Below, in pieces: positions 34,958 to 44,793 of a stretch of 47,817 nucleotides of DNA. The DNA is from an uncultured bacterium (GTDB taxonomy: Bacteria; Bacillota_I; Bacilli_A; RF39; UBA660): assembly GCA_949285875.1 (NCBI GenBank), contig CASDZZ010000006.1, positions 1-47,817 of the forward strand. Direction: 5' to 3'. Numbering within the stretch: the stretch's first letter is position 1; every line of letters begins with the position of its first letter. A model generated the notes under the pieces. The model worked only from the letters and a program-made list of their open reading frames with translations, did no database searches and had not been told where the DNA came from. The position numbers and the translations under genes are program-made.

Positions 34958-35641
34958 CTACTTAGCACCTTTTCTAAGTACTACAACTTTAAAAGTATTT
35001 AATATAATTTTTATATCTAATAATAAATTACAATTGTTAGAATAATATTTTTCTAATTTTAATCTTTTCTTAAACGTAGTATTAGATCTACCTGATACTT
35101 GCCATAAACCAGTTAAAGCTGGTTTAGTTTTAATTATATCATCATAATATTTACCCATATCTTTTTTCTCTCTAGGTAAATAAGGTCTATTACCTACTAA
35201 AGACATATTCCCAATTAGAATATTGATCATTTGAGGAAGTTCATCAATCGATGAACCTCTCAAAATTCTTCCCATCTTTGTTATTCTAGGATCCTTATCT
35301 AACTTCATCTTAATCTTATATTCTTTTTCTAATTTTTTATCTTTCTTAAACATTTCTTCTAATACCTTATCAGCATTAGGTACCATAGTTCTAAACTTAA
35401 ATAGCCTAAATTCTTTACCATTCTTACCTATTCTTTTTTGAGAATAAAAAATAGAGTTAAAATCTCCACTTAACATATATGATATTTTTACTATTAATGC
35501 TATAGGTATTAGTACTAAACACCCTATTAAAGAACATACTATATCAAATAATCTTTTAATAAAATTATAACTTATTTTAGATATAGCACTTTTTTCAGTT
35601 ACTTTCTTTACACTTTCTATTCCTTCTAATTCTTCTATCAT
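34958..35641 (-). CDS. Initiating undecaprenyl-phosphate sugar transferase
   Basis: 227 residues, of the short bacterial sugar transferase type with one N-terminal hydrophobic segment (about 35-60). Typical motifs: K-R-L-F-D-I, S-Q-K-R-I-G-K-N-G-K-E-F-R-L-F-K-F-R-T-M, S-S-I-D-E-L-P-Q-M-I-N-I-L-I-G-N-M-S-L-V-G-N-R-P-Y, and K-P-A-L-T-G-L-W-Q-V-S-G-R-S. It loads the first sugar-1-phosphate on undecaprenyl phosphate and so starts the repeat unit. ATG 35641 has GGTTGGAG upstream; TTG 35656 was rejected. A 223-nt gap separates it from the other glycan genes. Confidence 0.93.
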   Translation of the reverse strand: MIEELEGIESVKKVTEKSAISKISYNFIKRLFDIVCSLIGCLVLIPIALIVKISYMLSGDFNSIFYSQKRIGKNGKEFRLFKFRTMVPNADKVLEEMFKKDKKLEKEYKIKMKLDKDPRITKMGRILRGSSIDELPQMINILIGNMSLVGNRPYLPREKKDMGKYYDDIIKTKPALTGLWQVSGRSNTTFKKRLKLEKYYSNNCNLLLDIKIILNTFKVVVLRKGAK

Positions 35642-35802
35642 TCTTATACACTCCAACCTTTAATTATAATCAAGCTTTATAAAACTATATCAATGATGTA
35701 CTATTAATATTTAATCATATTTCGAGTTTTTTTGCAATTAATTAGAAAGATTTATACAATAACATTACAAAAAAATAATTTTTATATTAGTTTTATACAA
35801 AA

Positions 35803-35832
35803 AAACAAAGTTAAATTAACTTAACTTTGTTT
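35803..35832 (-). terminator. Terminator of the 53-residue small ORF
   Basis: 12-bp perfect arms AAACAAAGTTAA and TTAACTTTGTTT, 6-nt loop, followed by a T-run on the minus strand. The stop codon of the small ORF is inside the stem. Confidence 0.85.
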
Positions 35833-35982
35833 CTTTTCTACTGTAAATAAATAGTTTTCATTAACTAAATACTCTATTTTATCTTCATAAATAATATAAG
35901 ATACTCTTCTTATATCTTCTTTATACTCTTTAAAGTATTTGTTAGTAAATTCTTTTATTTCTATTCTGTTTAAATTTTTCAT
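35821..35982 (-). CDS. Small unknown protein (53 residues)
   Basis: ATG 35982 with GGGAGAG 6 nt upstream, TAA at 35821 inside a terminator stem. Charged and probably helical (M-K-N-L-N-R-I-E-I-K-E-F-T-N-K-Y-F-K), then alternating strands rich in Tyr, Glu and Ile. No membrane span or cysteine. Good start signal plus terminator support a real gene; I do not recognise a family. Lies between smr and the polysaccharide locus. The remaining DNA at 35642-35802 and 35983-36058 shows only AT-rich spacer with possible promoters. Confidence 0.65.
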   Translation of the reverse strand: MKNLNRIEIKEFTNKYFKEYKEDIRRVSYIIYEDKIEYLVNENYLFTVEKKQS

Positions 35983-36058
35983 TTTATCTCTCCCATTTTG
36001 GAAGAGTATATTATCATAATTTAATGTCTAAATTTGCCATAATTTATTGTTTTTATAA

Positions 36059-36337
36059 TTACTTTAATATTTTCTTTAAATAAACTAAAGTACACCCAGC
36101 ATTGAAATGATTTAGGTGATACTCATCTACATATTTATTTGTTCTTAAAATAGTATGAACCTCTTCTTTTATTGCTCCTGTCCCTATTCCATGTATTATT
36201 AAAATCTTATAATTTTTTAAACGGTAATTATCTTCTATAAATTCTTTGACCATTACTCTTGCTGAAGATCTTATTTCCCCATGTAAATCTAAAGTAGGAA
36301 GAGAATTTATAAAGATATCATCTAAACTAGTTTTCAT
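36059..36337 (-). CDS. Stand-alone Smr-domain protein
   Basis: 92 residues, only the small MutS-related domain: T-L-D-L-H-G (about 16-21), H-G-I-G-T-G-A-I-K-E-E-V (about 49-60) and C-terminal G-C-T-L-V-Y-L-K. In MutS2 this domain has nuclease or ribosome-splitting functions; single Smr proteins are less understood. No MutS2 ATPase is fused. Starts 2 nt after folD in the same operon. Confidence 0.9.
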   Translation of the reverse strand: MKTSLDDIFINSLPTLDLHGEIRSSARVMVKEFIEDNYRLKNYKILIIHGIGTGAIKEEVHTILRTNKYVDEYHLNHFNAGCTLVYLKKILK

Positions 36338-36339
36338 AT

Positions 36340-37173
36340 CTAATTTTGTATTTTATAAGCTTTAACTACATTTTTTAAAAGACAAGCGATGGTCATTGGT
36401 CCAACTCCACCAGGTACTGGTGTAATTAAAGAAGCTTTTTTACTTACTTCTTTAAAGTCTACATCTCCACATAAAACGTCATTTTCTTTATTTATTCCAA
36501 CATCTATTACTACGGCACCATTTTTAACCATATCTTTAGTAATTAAATTAGTATGCCCTGCTGCAACTACTAATACGTCTGCTAATCTTGTGTAATTTTT
36601 AATATCTAGACTTTTTGAATGACATACACTAACGGTTGCATTTTGCTTTAAGAAAAGCTGAATTAAAGGTTTTCCAACCAGGTTACTTCTTCCTACGATA
36701 CATACGTTTTTTCCCTCTAATTTAACGTTATACATTTTTAGAAGCTCAAGAACACCACTTGGAGTACAAGATACTAAACATTCATTTTCTAATACTAAAT
36801 TACCTACGTTTTCATAGGTTAATCCATCTACATCCTTAGTTGGTTTTATGGTATTAATTACTTTAGCTACGTTAAAATTATTAGGTAAAGGTAATTGTAC
36901 TAAAACACCATTTACTTCCTTTTCATCATTTAATCTTTTTATTTCTTTTATAACTAATTCTTCTGAAATAGTATCATTAAACTTTATTAATTCAAAATCT
37001 ATTCCTACCATCTCACAAGCTAATCTTTTATTTTTTATATATATATTACTAGCCTTATTATCACCAACTTGAATAACTACTAATTTAGGTTTAATATTTA
37101 AAGCTTCTATCTCTTTTCTTATATTATATTTTAATACTTTACTAGCTAATTTACCATCTATAATATTATTCAT
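36340..37173 (-). CDS. folD: FolD bifunctional methylene-THF dehydrogenase/cyclohydrolase
   Basis: 277 residues, normal length. Interconverts 5,10-methylene-THF and 10-formyl-THF. Motifs: S-N-I-Y-I-K-N-K (catalytic Lys region), V-L-V-Q-L-P-L-P, K-D-V-D-G-L-T, C-T-P-S-G-V-L-E-L-L, G-R-S-N-L-V-G-K-P-L and P-G-G-V-G-P-M-T-I-A. ATG shares one base with the upstream glyA-like stop (TAATG). Its formyl-THF product is the substrate of Fmt. Confidence 0.95.
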   Translation of the reverse strand: MNNIIDGKLASKVLKYNIRKEIEALNIKPKLVVIQVGDNKASNIYIKNKRLACEMVGIDFELIKFNDTISEELVIKEIKRLNDEKEVNGVLVQLPLPNNFNVAKVINTIKPTKDVDGLTYENVGNLVLENECLVSCTPSGVLELLKMYNVKLEGKNVCIVGRSNLVGKPLIQLFLKQNATVSVCHSKSLDIKNYTRLADVLVVAAGHTNLITKDMVKNGAVVIDVGINKENDVLCGDVDFKEVSKKASLITPVPGGVGPMTIACLLKNVVKAYKIQN

Positions 37174-38393
37174 TAATTTACCTCCTCCCCAATTGGAAAA
37201 TTCTCACATAAATTAGATACTCTTTTCTTTAAGTCCTCTAATATTTCTTTATTTTCTGAGTTAAAAAGACAAGTTGCTATTATTTTTCCTACTTCTAAAA
37301 ACTCTTTTTCTTTAAAACCTCTAGTAGTCATTGCTGAAGTACTAAATAATAAACCACTAGTTATAAAAGGAGTTGTAGGGTCATATGGAATCATATTCTT
37401 ATTACAAAGTATACCAATATCATTTAGTATTTTTTCTGCTTCTTTACCAGTCATATTAACAGACTTTTTTACATCTAATAAAATTAAATGATTATCAGTT
37501 CCGTTAGTTATTATTTTAAATCCTTCTAATCTTAAAATATCACTTAGTATTTTAGCATTTTTTATCGTTTGTTTTTGATAACTAACAAATTCACTTTTCA
37601 TGGCTTCCTTAAAACAAATTGCTTTTGCTGCTATTACGTTTATTAAGGGTTTTCCTTGAAGAGAATATAATACTGATTGATCTATTTTCTTTATTATCCA
37701 TTCTTTATTTGTTAATATTAAACCGCCCTTAGGTCCTCTTAACGTTTTATTGGTAGTTAACGTAACAACATCTGCATATTTACAAGGATTTTGGTGTAAT
37801 CCTGCCGCAACTAATCCCGCAATATTAGAAATATCAACAAGTAAGTAAGCCCCGCAACTAGTAGCAATATCTTTAAATTCTGAAAAATCAAGTTTTCTTG
37901 TATAAGATCCGTCTACCAATATTAATTTAGGTCTTTCTTTTAGTGCTATCTTTCTTACCATTTCATAGTCAATCTGGTTAGTTTCTTTATCAACAGAAAA
38001 ATAAGTAAAATTATATTGATCAGAATTAAATGCATAATCAAAAGAAGAATGCTTATCTAGTTCTAAATTCAAACTTAAAACTTTATCATCTTTGTTTAAT
38101 AAAGTATTAAAAACCGCCATGTTAGCTACTGTCTTTGAATCAGGCTGTACGTTTGCATATTTAACATCAAAAACCTTTTTTGCATACTCTATGGCAATAT
38201 TTTCAACTTCTCCTAAAAAATCATTTAAAAAGTGACTTTTCCTAGAATGATATATATCATATATACTATTATTTAAAATACTTCCTAAAGTATTTAAAAC
38301 AGATGAAGAAACATAGTTTGAAGAAGAAACAAGATTAATTGTTTCTTCTTGTTTTTTCCTTTCTTTTTCTATCACATTAAATATCAAATCCAT
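37173..38393 (-). CDS. glyA: Serine hydroxymethyltransferase-like protein with altered active site
   Basis: 406 residues aligning along the whole length of GlyA. The PLP Lys is kept (K216 in T-T-N-K-T-L-R-G-P), as is Asp 187. From remembered E. coli GlyA, several hallmark positions differ: His228 is Asn 215, His203 is Asn 190, Glu57 is Asp 46, Tyr55 and Tyr65 are lost, H-S-G-S-Q-A-N is D-S-K-T-V-A-N (85-91), G-G-Q-G-G is S-L-Q-G-K, and carboxylate-binding Arg363 is Leu 349. Position beside folD supports one-carbon metabolism, but substrate or reaction may differ. GGAGGG precedes the ATG. Confidence 0.8.
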   Translation of the reverse strand: MDLIFNVIEKERKKQEETINLVSSSNYVSSSVLNTLGSILNNSIYDIYHSRKSHFLNDFLGEVENIAIEYAKKVFDVKYANVQPDSKTVANMAVFNTLLNKDDKVLSLNLELDKHSSFDYAFNSDQYNFTYFSVDKETNQIDYEMVRKIALKERPKLILVDGSYTRKLDFSEFKDIATSCGAYLLVDISNIAGLVAAGLHQNPCKYADVVTLTTNKTLRGPKGGLILTNKEWIIKKIDQSVLYSLQGKPLINVIAAKAICFKEAMKSEFVSYQKQTIKNAKILSDILRLEGFKIITNGTDNHLILLDVKKSVNMTGKEAEKILNDIGILCNKNMIPYDPTTPFITSGLLFSTSAMTTRGFKEKEFLEVGKIIATCLFNSENKEILEDLKKRVSNLCENFPIGEEVN

Positions 38394-38403
38394 ACTAACC
38401 CTC

Positions 38404-41400
38404 CTAAACTTTTATATATTTATTTAATTTTATAGAATAAATTATTTTAACTACCTTATCTACTTTCATAATATTTTTAATTCCTATTTCGTATAAATCA
38501 AGCTGCACTTTATACCTATCTTTTAACTCATTTAAATCATTAACATCATCTGTTTTATAATCAACGATATAATAAGTATCATCTACTTTAAAAAGAAGGT
38601 CAATTACACCATCAACTAATATACTACCACTTTTTATGTTTTTATCATAGTAATCTCCTGGAACTTTAAATGTAATTTTCTTTTCTCTTGAAATATTATC
38701 TGATGATAAAAGTAGTTCATAAAGTGAAGAAGTTAAATAAGCTAGCACCTTATTTTTATCAATAAAATTAATTTCTTTAATGCTAATAATATTTTGATTT
38801 AAAAGATTATTTAACGCTTCATCAAGACTTTTAACATCATATCTTTTTACTGGTAATTTTTCAAATATTTTATGATATAAAGTACCTAAGTTGGTATAAC
38901 TAATGCTATCATCCATAAAAGAAGGTTTAGAAGGAATAGAAAAAGTATGTTTTAAATCGCTTACACTTAGTAAAAGAGGATAAGAAGCGCATACTTCTTC
39001 TTTAACTTTTTTATCAAGTAAAGAAAAGTCAAAATCTTCTTTTTTTACCACTTCTTTTTCTTTAAACTCATTTTCATTAATTAAATAAGCTTCTTTTATA
39101 AACGTTTTAATCTTAGCTTCACTTGCAAATGTTTTAACGTTAACAGAAGATAAATCATGTAAAGAGCTTGCCCCTTTATACCTTAAAAGACACGCTATAA
39201 TAATATCTAGATAACAATTTACGTTATTTAAATACAAGTTAGAAATATGTTTATTATCTCCTATTTTAGAAGCTACTTTAGTTACCAAATTTTCTAAATT
39301 ATTAGAATATCCAGTAATTATAATTTTTTCTTTAGCACGTGTTAAAGCTACGTATAAAATTCTTAACTCTTCAGATAACATTTTACTTTTTTCATACTCT
39401 TTAAATATTCTTATTGGAATAGCTTCATATTTAACTTTAAATTTAGGATCCTTTAAGTTAAAAGCAATCCCTAAATCATCATTTATCATCAAATCATTTT
39501 TTAAATCCGTAGTATTAAATACCTTACCTGTTTCACAAACAAATACTACCGGGTACTCTAACCCTTTAGATTTATGAATCGTAGTAATTAAAACATTATC
39601 CCCCTCTGACAAAGGGTTTACCCCATCAAAAGATCCCTTATTAAGCATTATCTTTTCTATATAAGATATAAATTCATATAAACTCTTAAATTCATCTTTC
39701 TCAAAATTTATGGCATGATGAAGCATCCTAATTAAATTCTTACCCCTTTGACTACCACTTTTTAAACCTCTTATAATAGGTATAACATTAAACTCTTTAT
39801 ATATTTTATTTACAACTTTATAAATACTATTATTTAAAGAAAATAACTTACTATCATTAATAAACATAACTAATTTTTTAATTTCTTCATTACTACTTTT
39901 TACAATATTTTCATAAAGTGAAATATTTTTATTAATAGCCCTTAAATCAGTTATATCATCAAAACTTATATCTAGCAAATTAGAAGATAAAATACTCATT
40001 AAAGCAACATCATCATACGGATTATCAATTATCTTTAAAAAATTAATAATAAGCTTTATTTCGTAGTTATCAAAATATTCAGAAGTACTTTCAGAATAAA
40101 CACTTACATTACGTTTATTTAAAGCTTCTATATATAAACTACTATTTTTTAAAGACCTAAGAAGAATTACAATATCACTAGGTTTAATCTTTCTCCACTT
40201 ACATAATTTATTATCATAAATATTTTCTTCATTATCTAGTAACATTTTTATTCTATCCGCAACATATATAGCTTCTTTTTGAGCCTTGGTAAGATCATCT
40301 TCTTCATCCTCTGATTTATTTTTCCCGTCTATTATATGAACTTCACTTTCTAGGTTACTTCCTTCTTCAAAATTAGCCCCCAAATATAAACGTTCATCTT
40401 CATTATAATTTACTTCACCAAAATTCTCGGTCATCGTATTTTCAAAGATAAAATTACAAAAATCCAAAACTTCTTTTCTGCTTCTAAAGTTTTTAGAGAG
40501 CGCAATTAGTTTAGGAAATGAATCCTTACTAGCTTCGTTTTTATCATGATTGAAAATCTCCGGACAAGCACTTCTAAACCTATAAATACTTTGTTTTACA
40601 TCCCCTACGATAAATAAATTTTCATTATTAAGAGAAATTGCATTAAAGATAATATTTTGCAAATTATTAGTATCCTGATACTCATCTATTAAAATCTCTT
40701 TATATCTTTTAGAAATTTCACTTGCTAATTTGGTCTTCTTTCCATCTTGCACCAATAATTCAATAACAAAATGAGCGATATCACCAAAAGAAAATTTATT
40801 TTCTAATTTTTTTTCTTCAAGTAAACTTAACCTAAAATCTTTAACTATTTTAAAAAGGGTATTAAGTGAAGCAAAGCATTTTTTCTTTTCATTAAGGTAA
40901 CAATTATCACTAACAAACTTTAATTCATCTAATTTTTTTCTTACTTCATTTTTAAAATCATCCCTAATTACTTTATATTTTATTATTTCAGGATCATCTT
41001 TATGTCCTTTAGGCGTCCTTAAAGTTTCAAATTCTATGGTTCTTAACCGTGATGCTAATTCATCAAAAAGATTAGTATTTATAATATCACTTATATAATT
41101 TCTTTCTTTTTTAACCATGTCTAAAATCTTATCAAAATCAGAAGAAGCATCATATAACTCTTTTATAATATCATCATAAATTAGAAGGTAATCACGCATT
41201 TTCTTTTTTAACTGACTAAAAAATAAATCTTTATAAAAATTATTATCTTCTTCGTAGTAACTAATAGCTTTTGAAATAAACTTATATTCAAAAGGAAGGG
41301 TATCCAAAAAATCACTTACTTTTAATACTTCTTCTTTAATTAAGTTAGTACTGTTAGCTCCAAACATATCAAGTAACTTTTCATAACCTTCTACTCTTTC

Positions 41401-41832
41401 AAAGGAGCCTTCCAAAATTTCACCTAGAACTTTGTCTTTTAAAATTTTTTCTTCTTCTAAAGATAATATGTTAAAATTTCTTTTTATCCCAATTTTTTCA
41501 AAATTATCTTTAACAATATTTCCATAAAAAGCATCCATCGTCGTTATATCAGCTATCTCAATAAGACTCATCTGGTTTTTTAGATGCAAATTACCTTTAT
41601 CTTCCAAAAAAGCTTTTTCTATTTTTTCTTTTATTCTTCCTTTCATTTCCATTGCTGCTGCTTTAGTAAAGGTTACGATTAAAAGATCATTTACATTACC
41701 GCCATCTAAAACATACTTTATAACCCTTTGGGATAAAACCGCGGTTTTTCCAGAACCAGCCGCGGCACTCACGATTATTTTTCCACCTCTTGAGTCAATA
41801 GCAAGCGCTTGATCAGTCGTCCACTTAGGCAT
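38404..41832 (-). CDS. addA: AddA helicase-nuclease subunit
   Basis: 1142 residues. UvrD/Rep-type helicase: Walker A A-G-S-G-K-T (25-30), L-I-D-E-Y-Q-D-T (Walker B), G-D-V-K-Q-S-I-Y-R-F-R, T-I-H-K-S-K-G-L-E-Y-P-V, and late helicase motif L-Y-V-A-L-T-R-A-K-E. The C-terminal RecB-like nuclease has G-V-I-D-L-L-F ... Y-I-V-D-Y-K-T-D. With AddB it processes double-strand breaks for RecA. ATG 41832 lies 6 nt after AGAAGG and overlaps the addB stop by 8 nt; GTG 41841 was rejected. Confidence 0.95.
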   Translation of the reverse strand: MPKWTTDQALAIDSRGGKIIVSAAAGSGKTAVLSQRVIKYVLDGGNVNDLLIVTFTKAAAMEMKGRIKEKIEKAFLEDKGNLHLKNQMSLIEIADITTMDAFYGNIVKDNFEKIGIKRNFNILSLEEEKILKDKVLGEILEGSFERVEGYEKLLDMFGANSTNLIKEEVLKVSDFLDTLPFEYKFISKAISYYEEDNNFYKDLFFSQLKKKMRDYLLIYDDIIKELYDASSDFDKILDMVKKERNYISDIINTNLFDELASRLRTIEFETLRTPKGHKDDPEIIKYKVIRDDFKNEVRKKLDELKFVSDNCYLNEKKKCFASLNTLFKIVKDFRLSLLEEKKLENKFSFGDIAHFVIELLVQDGKKTKLASEISKRYKEILIDEYQDTNNLQNIIFNAISLNNENLFIVGDVKQSIYRFRSACPEIFNHDKNEASKDSFPKLIALSKNFRSRKEVLDFCNFIFENTMTENFGEVNYNEDERLYLGANFEEGSNLESEVHIIDGKNKSEDEEDDLTKAQKEAIYVADRIKMLLDNEENIYDNKLCKWRKIKPSDIVILLRSLKNSSLYIEALNKRNVSVYSESTSEYFDNYEIKLIINFLKIIDNPYDDVALMSILSSNLLDISFDDITDLRAINKNISLYENIVKSSNEEIKKLVMFINDSKLFSLNNSIYKVVNKIYKEFNVIPIIRGLKSGSQRGKNLIRMLHHAINFEKDEFKSLYEFISYIEKIMLNKGSFDGVNPLSEGDNVLITTIHKSKGLEYPVVFVCETGKVFNTTDLKNDLMINDDLGIAFNLKDPKFKVKYEAIPIRIFKEYEKSKMLSEELRILYVALTRAKEKIIITGYSNNLENLVTKVASKIGDNKHISNLYLNNVNCYLDIIIACLLRYKGASSLHDLSSVNVKTFASEAKIKTFIKEAYLINENEFKEKEVVKKEDFDFSLLDKKVKEEVCASYPLLLSVSDLKHTFSIPSKPSFMDDSISYTNLGTLYHKIFEKLPVKRYDVKSLDEALNNLLNQNIISIKEINFIDKNKVLAYLTSSLYELLLSSDNISREKKITFKVPGDYYDKNIKSGSILVDGVIDLLFKVDDTYYIVDYKTDDVNDLNELKDRYKVQLDLYEIGIKNIMKVDKVVKIIYSIKLNKYIKV

Positions 41833-44722
41833 TTTTATCACCTTCTAACATTTTAAATACTTCACTATTTTTATAATTTTTTATTTTTCTTGCTTTATCT
41901 ATATTTTTATCAAATGAGCAAATGGAACTAAATTTACAGTAAGAACAAGAATCAATCCTTCCGCCTACCGGATTTACACTTATATTTCCATCCAAAATAT
42001 TTTCACTAATCTTTTTTAGCTCCTCTTTTATATGGTCAAAAAGCAAAGCAAGATTATCCATACCAAATGTCTTTTCAGGATTTATTTTTCCGTAAGAAAC
42101 TACGTCTATAAACTCTCCTATACTATCTTCACCCATCGCTTCGATGACGTTTTCATCACTACTTATGATACCGGTCATCTTAATTCTATCACCAACTGTT
42201 TTATATAATTCTTCTTCATCTAGTTTCCGACTTACCATTTTTTCTTTTACTAAAGCAGGATAATAAAACAAGCCAGCCGGAACAACATTTTTAGTAGTTA
42301 TATCTTTACCATTTTCTTTTATCGCTAACAAATAAAGTAACATTTGAAGATTTAATCCCTCTAGACAATCATCTAATCTAAATTTCTTTTCTCCAGTTTT
42401 ATAATCTATGATGCGATAATAGAAATTTTCATCATCTTCATAGACATCAACCCTATCTATTACTCCCGTTAATTTTAAACTAGCATTATTCCCTTTAATA
42501 ACAAAAGGTTTTATTACGTTTCCATCTTCCAATCTAAACTCAAAATAAGTAGGTTTAAATTTAGAAATATTTTGTTCTTTAATAATATTTCTTAAAAGTA
42601 AGGTAACATTATCACTTAACTTTTCAATAACAAAGTTAGTACTATTAGTTACTATCTTGTTTTTCTCTTCCAAATAGTTTTTAGAATACTTAATTACCAT
42701 ATCTTTTAAATTATCGGTAGTAATATTATCAAACTCATTTTTTAAAATATTTTCTAATAAGTAATGTACAAACGTACCTACTTCTCTATTATCAAAAATA
42801 AATTTTTCTTTTATTTTTAATTTCAAACCATATAAACAAAAATAGTAAAAAGCACACTTAGAAAACGTTTCTATACTGCTAGGGCTAGAAGTTATCTCAT
42901 CAGAATAAAGTTTCCTTGCACTTTCTTTACTAAGTTTATAATTAAGATTATGACTATTAGAAATATTTATTTTATTAATTAAGCCATCACCCAAATCCTT
43001 TTTATAAACCTTATCATTAGAAAGATTTAAAGCATATTTATTAATTAAAATATTTTCATTATATATTTTTTCTTCTTTCATCTTTAAAAGTTCAATATTC
43101 TCTAAAAGTTTAGACATATTATTAAGTTTTAAATCAGAAGAAAGCTTATGATAAGTTACCGTAACTTCTTTATTATTAAAAAGTTTATTAAATAAATACT
43201 CTTCCTTTAAAGCAAACTCTTCTAGTCTATTAATTAACCATTCTTTTTTTACATCATGACTATTTAATAACGTATTAAACTGGTAAGTCTTAGGAAACTT
43301 ATCCTCACTTGCCCCAAGAAAATAAACATATTTTTTATCATAAAAACAAGCATCATTTAAAGCTACTATTAAAATTTCGTTATTTTTTCTAACTGTTTTT
43401 TCTTTTAATTTAAGAAGGTTATTAATTAAGTTAATAATTTCACCAACGGAAGTTTCTTTTTCATAATAATTACTTATATCTTCCATTACCTTAATTAAAT
43501 TATTGTAACCTTCACTATCCGTTTTATATAGTTTTTGAACCAAATCTTCTTCTTCAAAATAAGTATAAATCCACTTTAAAATACTTTTAGCATCTTTTTC
43601 ATTTAAGACATTTTCTAAAAGATATTTAATAGGGTTAATAATTTTTTCTTTAGCTTCATTTAAAACTTTTAAGTCTTCTTTATCATTCGTACTAAAACTT
43701 TTTTTATTCCCATTAGGATTAAACTTAAAAGGTATATAAAAATCATCATTTTCTAAATTCCAGCTATAAATATAGTTATCTAACTTATCAATTAAAGCTA
43801 AATCTATGTTAAAAATATTTAATTTTAACAAGTTCATAAAGTTTTCATTTGAGAAATTTCCAGCTAAAATTTTACTAAAGCAATTAATAAACCTTGAAGT
43901 AAAAGTATTAGCAAGAGTTTTGCAAGAAAAAGGAATATCAAATAATAATTCCATGTATGGTAAATAGTTTGAAACATCATTAGATACTAAAATAAAATCA
44001 TCATTTTGTGCATTATATTTATATTTTTTTAAAGAAATATCATTTAATACAAATAATATTTCATCTTCTATATCATTAAGAGCTTTAAAATAAGCCTTAG
44101 TTTTATTAACTTCCCCTTCAAATTTTATTTTTTTATCTATTTTCTGTAGCTTATTAATTAAAAGAGAATTTTTCAATTTAGAAACTTTAAAAAAGGCCTC
44201 TCCTTCTTCATTAATCTTTTTTAAAACTTTAAATTCTTCATCATTTAAATCTACAAAGTCCAAAAACAAATATTTTTTATTTAAAGTAAGTTCATTTAAA
44301 ATAGTTTCTGTAAGCATAACCCTATTTAAAAAATTAGAAGATTTTAATTTTTCTTCATATAATTCAAAAATCTTTTTTAAATCTCTTATTTTAGCTGAAT
44401 CATTAAGATCTATATTCTTGAACTTTTTATAGGTATTTAAAAGATCACTTATAAAACTTTGCTCTTTTATATCTTGATAATTTTCTAACTTTTCTTTTAC
44501 TTCCTCATAAGTTTGTAACATAAAAATATAGTCTTCATTATCATTAATAATCTTTTTACCACCATCATAATTTTCTAATAAAAATTTATCAAAAGTAATT
44601 ATATTATAATTTTTATCTATATATTTATTTTTATAGTAAAATTCATAATTAGAAGGAACTATGACATAGTGTGCATAATCTAATAATTTACTTTCTTCTT
44701 CATCTAATATAAGTTTTATCAT
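41825..44722 (-). CDS. addB: AddB nuclease subunit
   Basis: 965 residues, shorter than Bacillus AddB (about 1160). The C-terminal nuclease has G-V-I-D-R-V-D ... I-I-D-Y-K-T-G-E-K-K, and the Fe-S staple cysteines are visible: one in S-K-C-A-F-Y-Y-F-C at about 640 and C-S-Y-C-K-F-S-S-I-C near the C-terminus. The N-terminal G-x-S-G-S-G-K-T Walker A typical of AddB is absent. First gene of the operon; AGAAGGTG precedes ATG 44722. Confidence 0.92.
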   Translation of the reverse strand: MIKLILDEEESKLLDYAHYVIVPSNYEFYYKNKYIDKNYNIITFDKFLLENYDGGKKIINDNEDYIFMLQTYEEVKEKLENYQDIKEQSFISDLLNTYKKFKNIDLNDSAKIRDLKKIFELYEEKLKSSNFLNRVMLTETILNELTLNKKYLFLDFVDLNDEEFKVLKKINEEGEAFFKVSKLKNSLLINKLQKIDKKIKFEGEVNKTKAYFKALNDIEDEILFVLNDISLKKYKYNAQNDDFILVSNDVSNYLPYMELLFDIPFSCKTLANTFTSRFINCFSKILAGNFSNENFMNLLKLNIFNIDLALIDKLDNYIYSWNLENDDFYIPFKFNPNGNKKSFSTNDKEDLKVLNEAKEKIINPIKYLLENVLNEKDAKSILKWIYTYFEEEDLVQKLYKTDSEGYNNLIKVMEDISNYYEKETSVGEIINLINNLLKLKEKTVRKNNEILIVALNDACFYDKKYVYFLGASEDKFPKTYQFNTLLNSHDVKKEWLINRLEEFALKEEYLFNKLFNNKEVTVTYHKLSSDLKLNNMSKLLENIELLKMKEEKIYNENILINKYALNLSNDKVYKKDLGDGLINKINISNSHNLNYKLSKESARKLYSDEITSSPSSIETFSKCAFYYFCLYGLKLKIKEKFIFDNREVGTFVHYLLENILKNEFDNITTDNLKDMVIKYSKNYLEEKNKIVTNSTNFVIEKLSDNVTLLLRNIIKEQNISKFKPTYFEFRLEDGNVIKPFVIKGNNASLKLTGVIDRVDVYEDDENFYYRIIDYKTGEKKFRLDDCLEGLNLQMLLYLLAIKENGKDITTKNVVPAGLFYYPALVKEKMVSRKLDEEELYKTVGDRIKMTGIISSDENVIEAMGEDSIGEFIDVVSYGKINPEKTFGMDNLALLFDHIKEELKKISENILDGNISVNPVGGRIDSCSYCKFSSICSFDKNIDKARKIKNYKNSEVFKMLEGDKNA

Positions 44723-44744
44723 CTAAACACCTTCTTACCATCTA

Positions 44745-44753
44745 ATTATAACA
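44745..44753 (-). promoter_or_regulatory. Extended -10 promoter of the addB operon
   Basis: TGTTATAAT on the minus strand, 22 nt before ATG, just past the T-tail of the khpA terminator. No good -35. Confidence 0.6.
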
Positions 44754-44769
44754 AAATATAAAAAGAAAA

Positions 44770-44793
44770 AGAAGATTTTACAAAAAATCTTCT
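44770..44793 (-). terminator. rpsP-khpA terminator
   Basis: 10-bp arms AGAAGATTTT and AAAATCTTCT, 4-nt loop, then TTTTCTTTTT on the minus strand. Begins within the khpA stop. Confidence 0.88.

Noticed and set aside
35642-35802. Promoter for the initiating sugar transferase
   Set aside because: Several TATAAT-like words exist but none has a convincing -35 at proper spacing.
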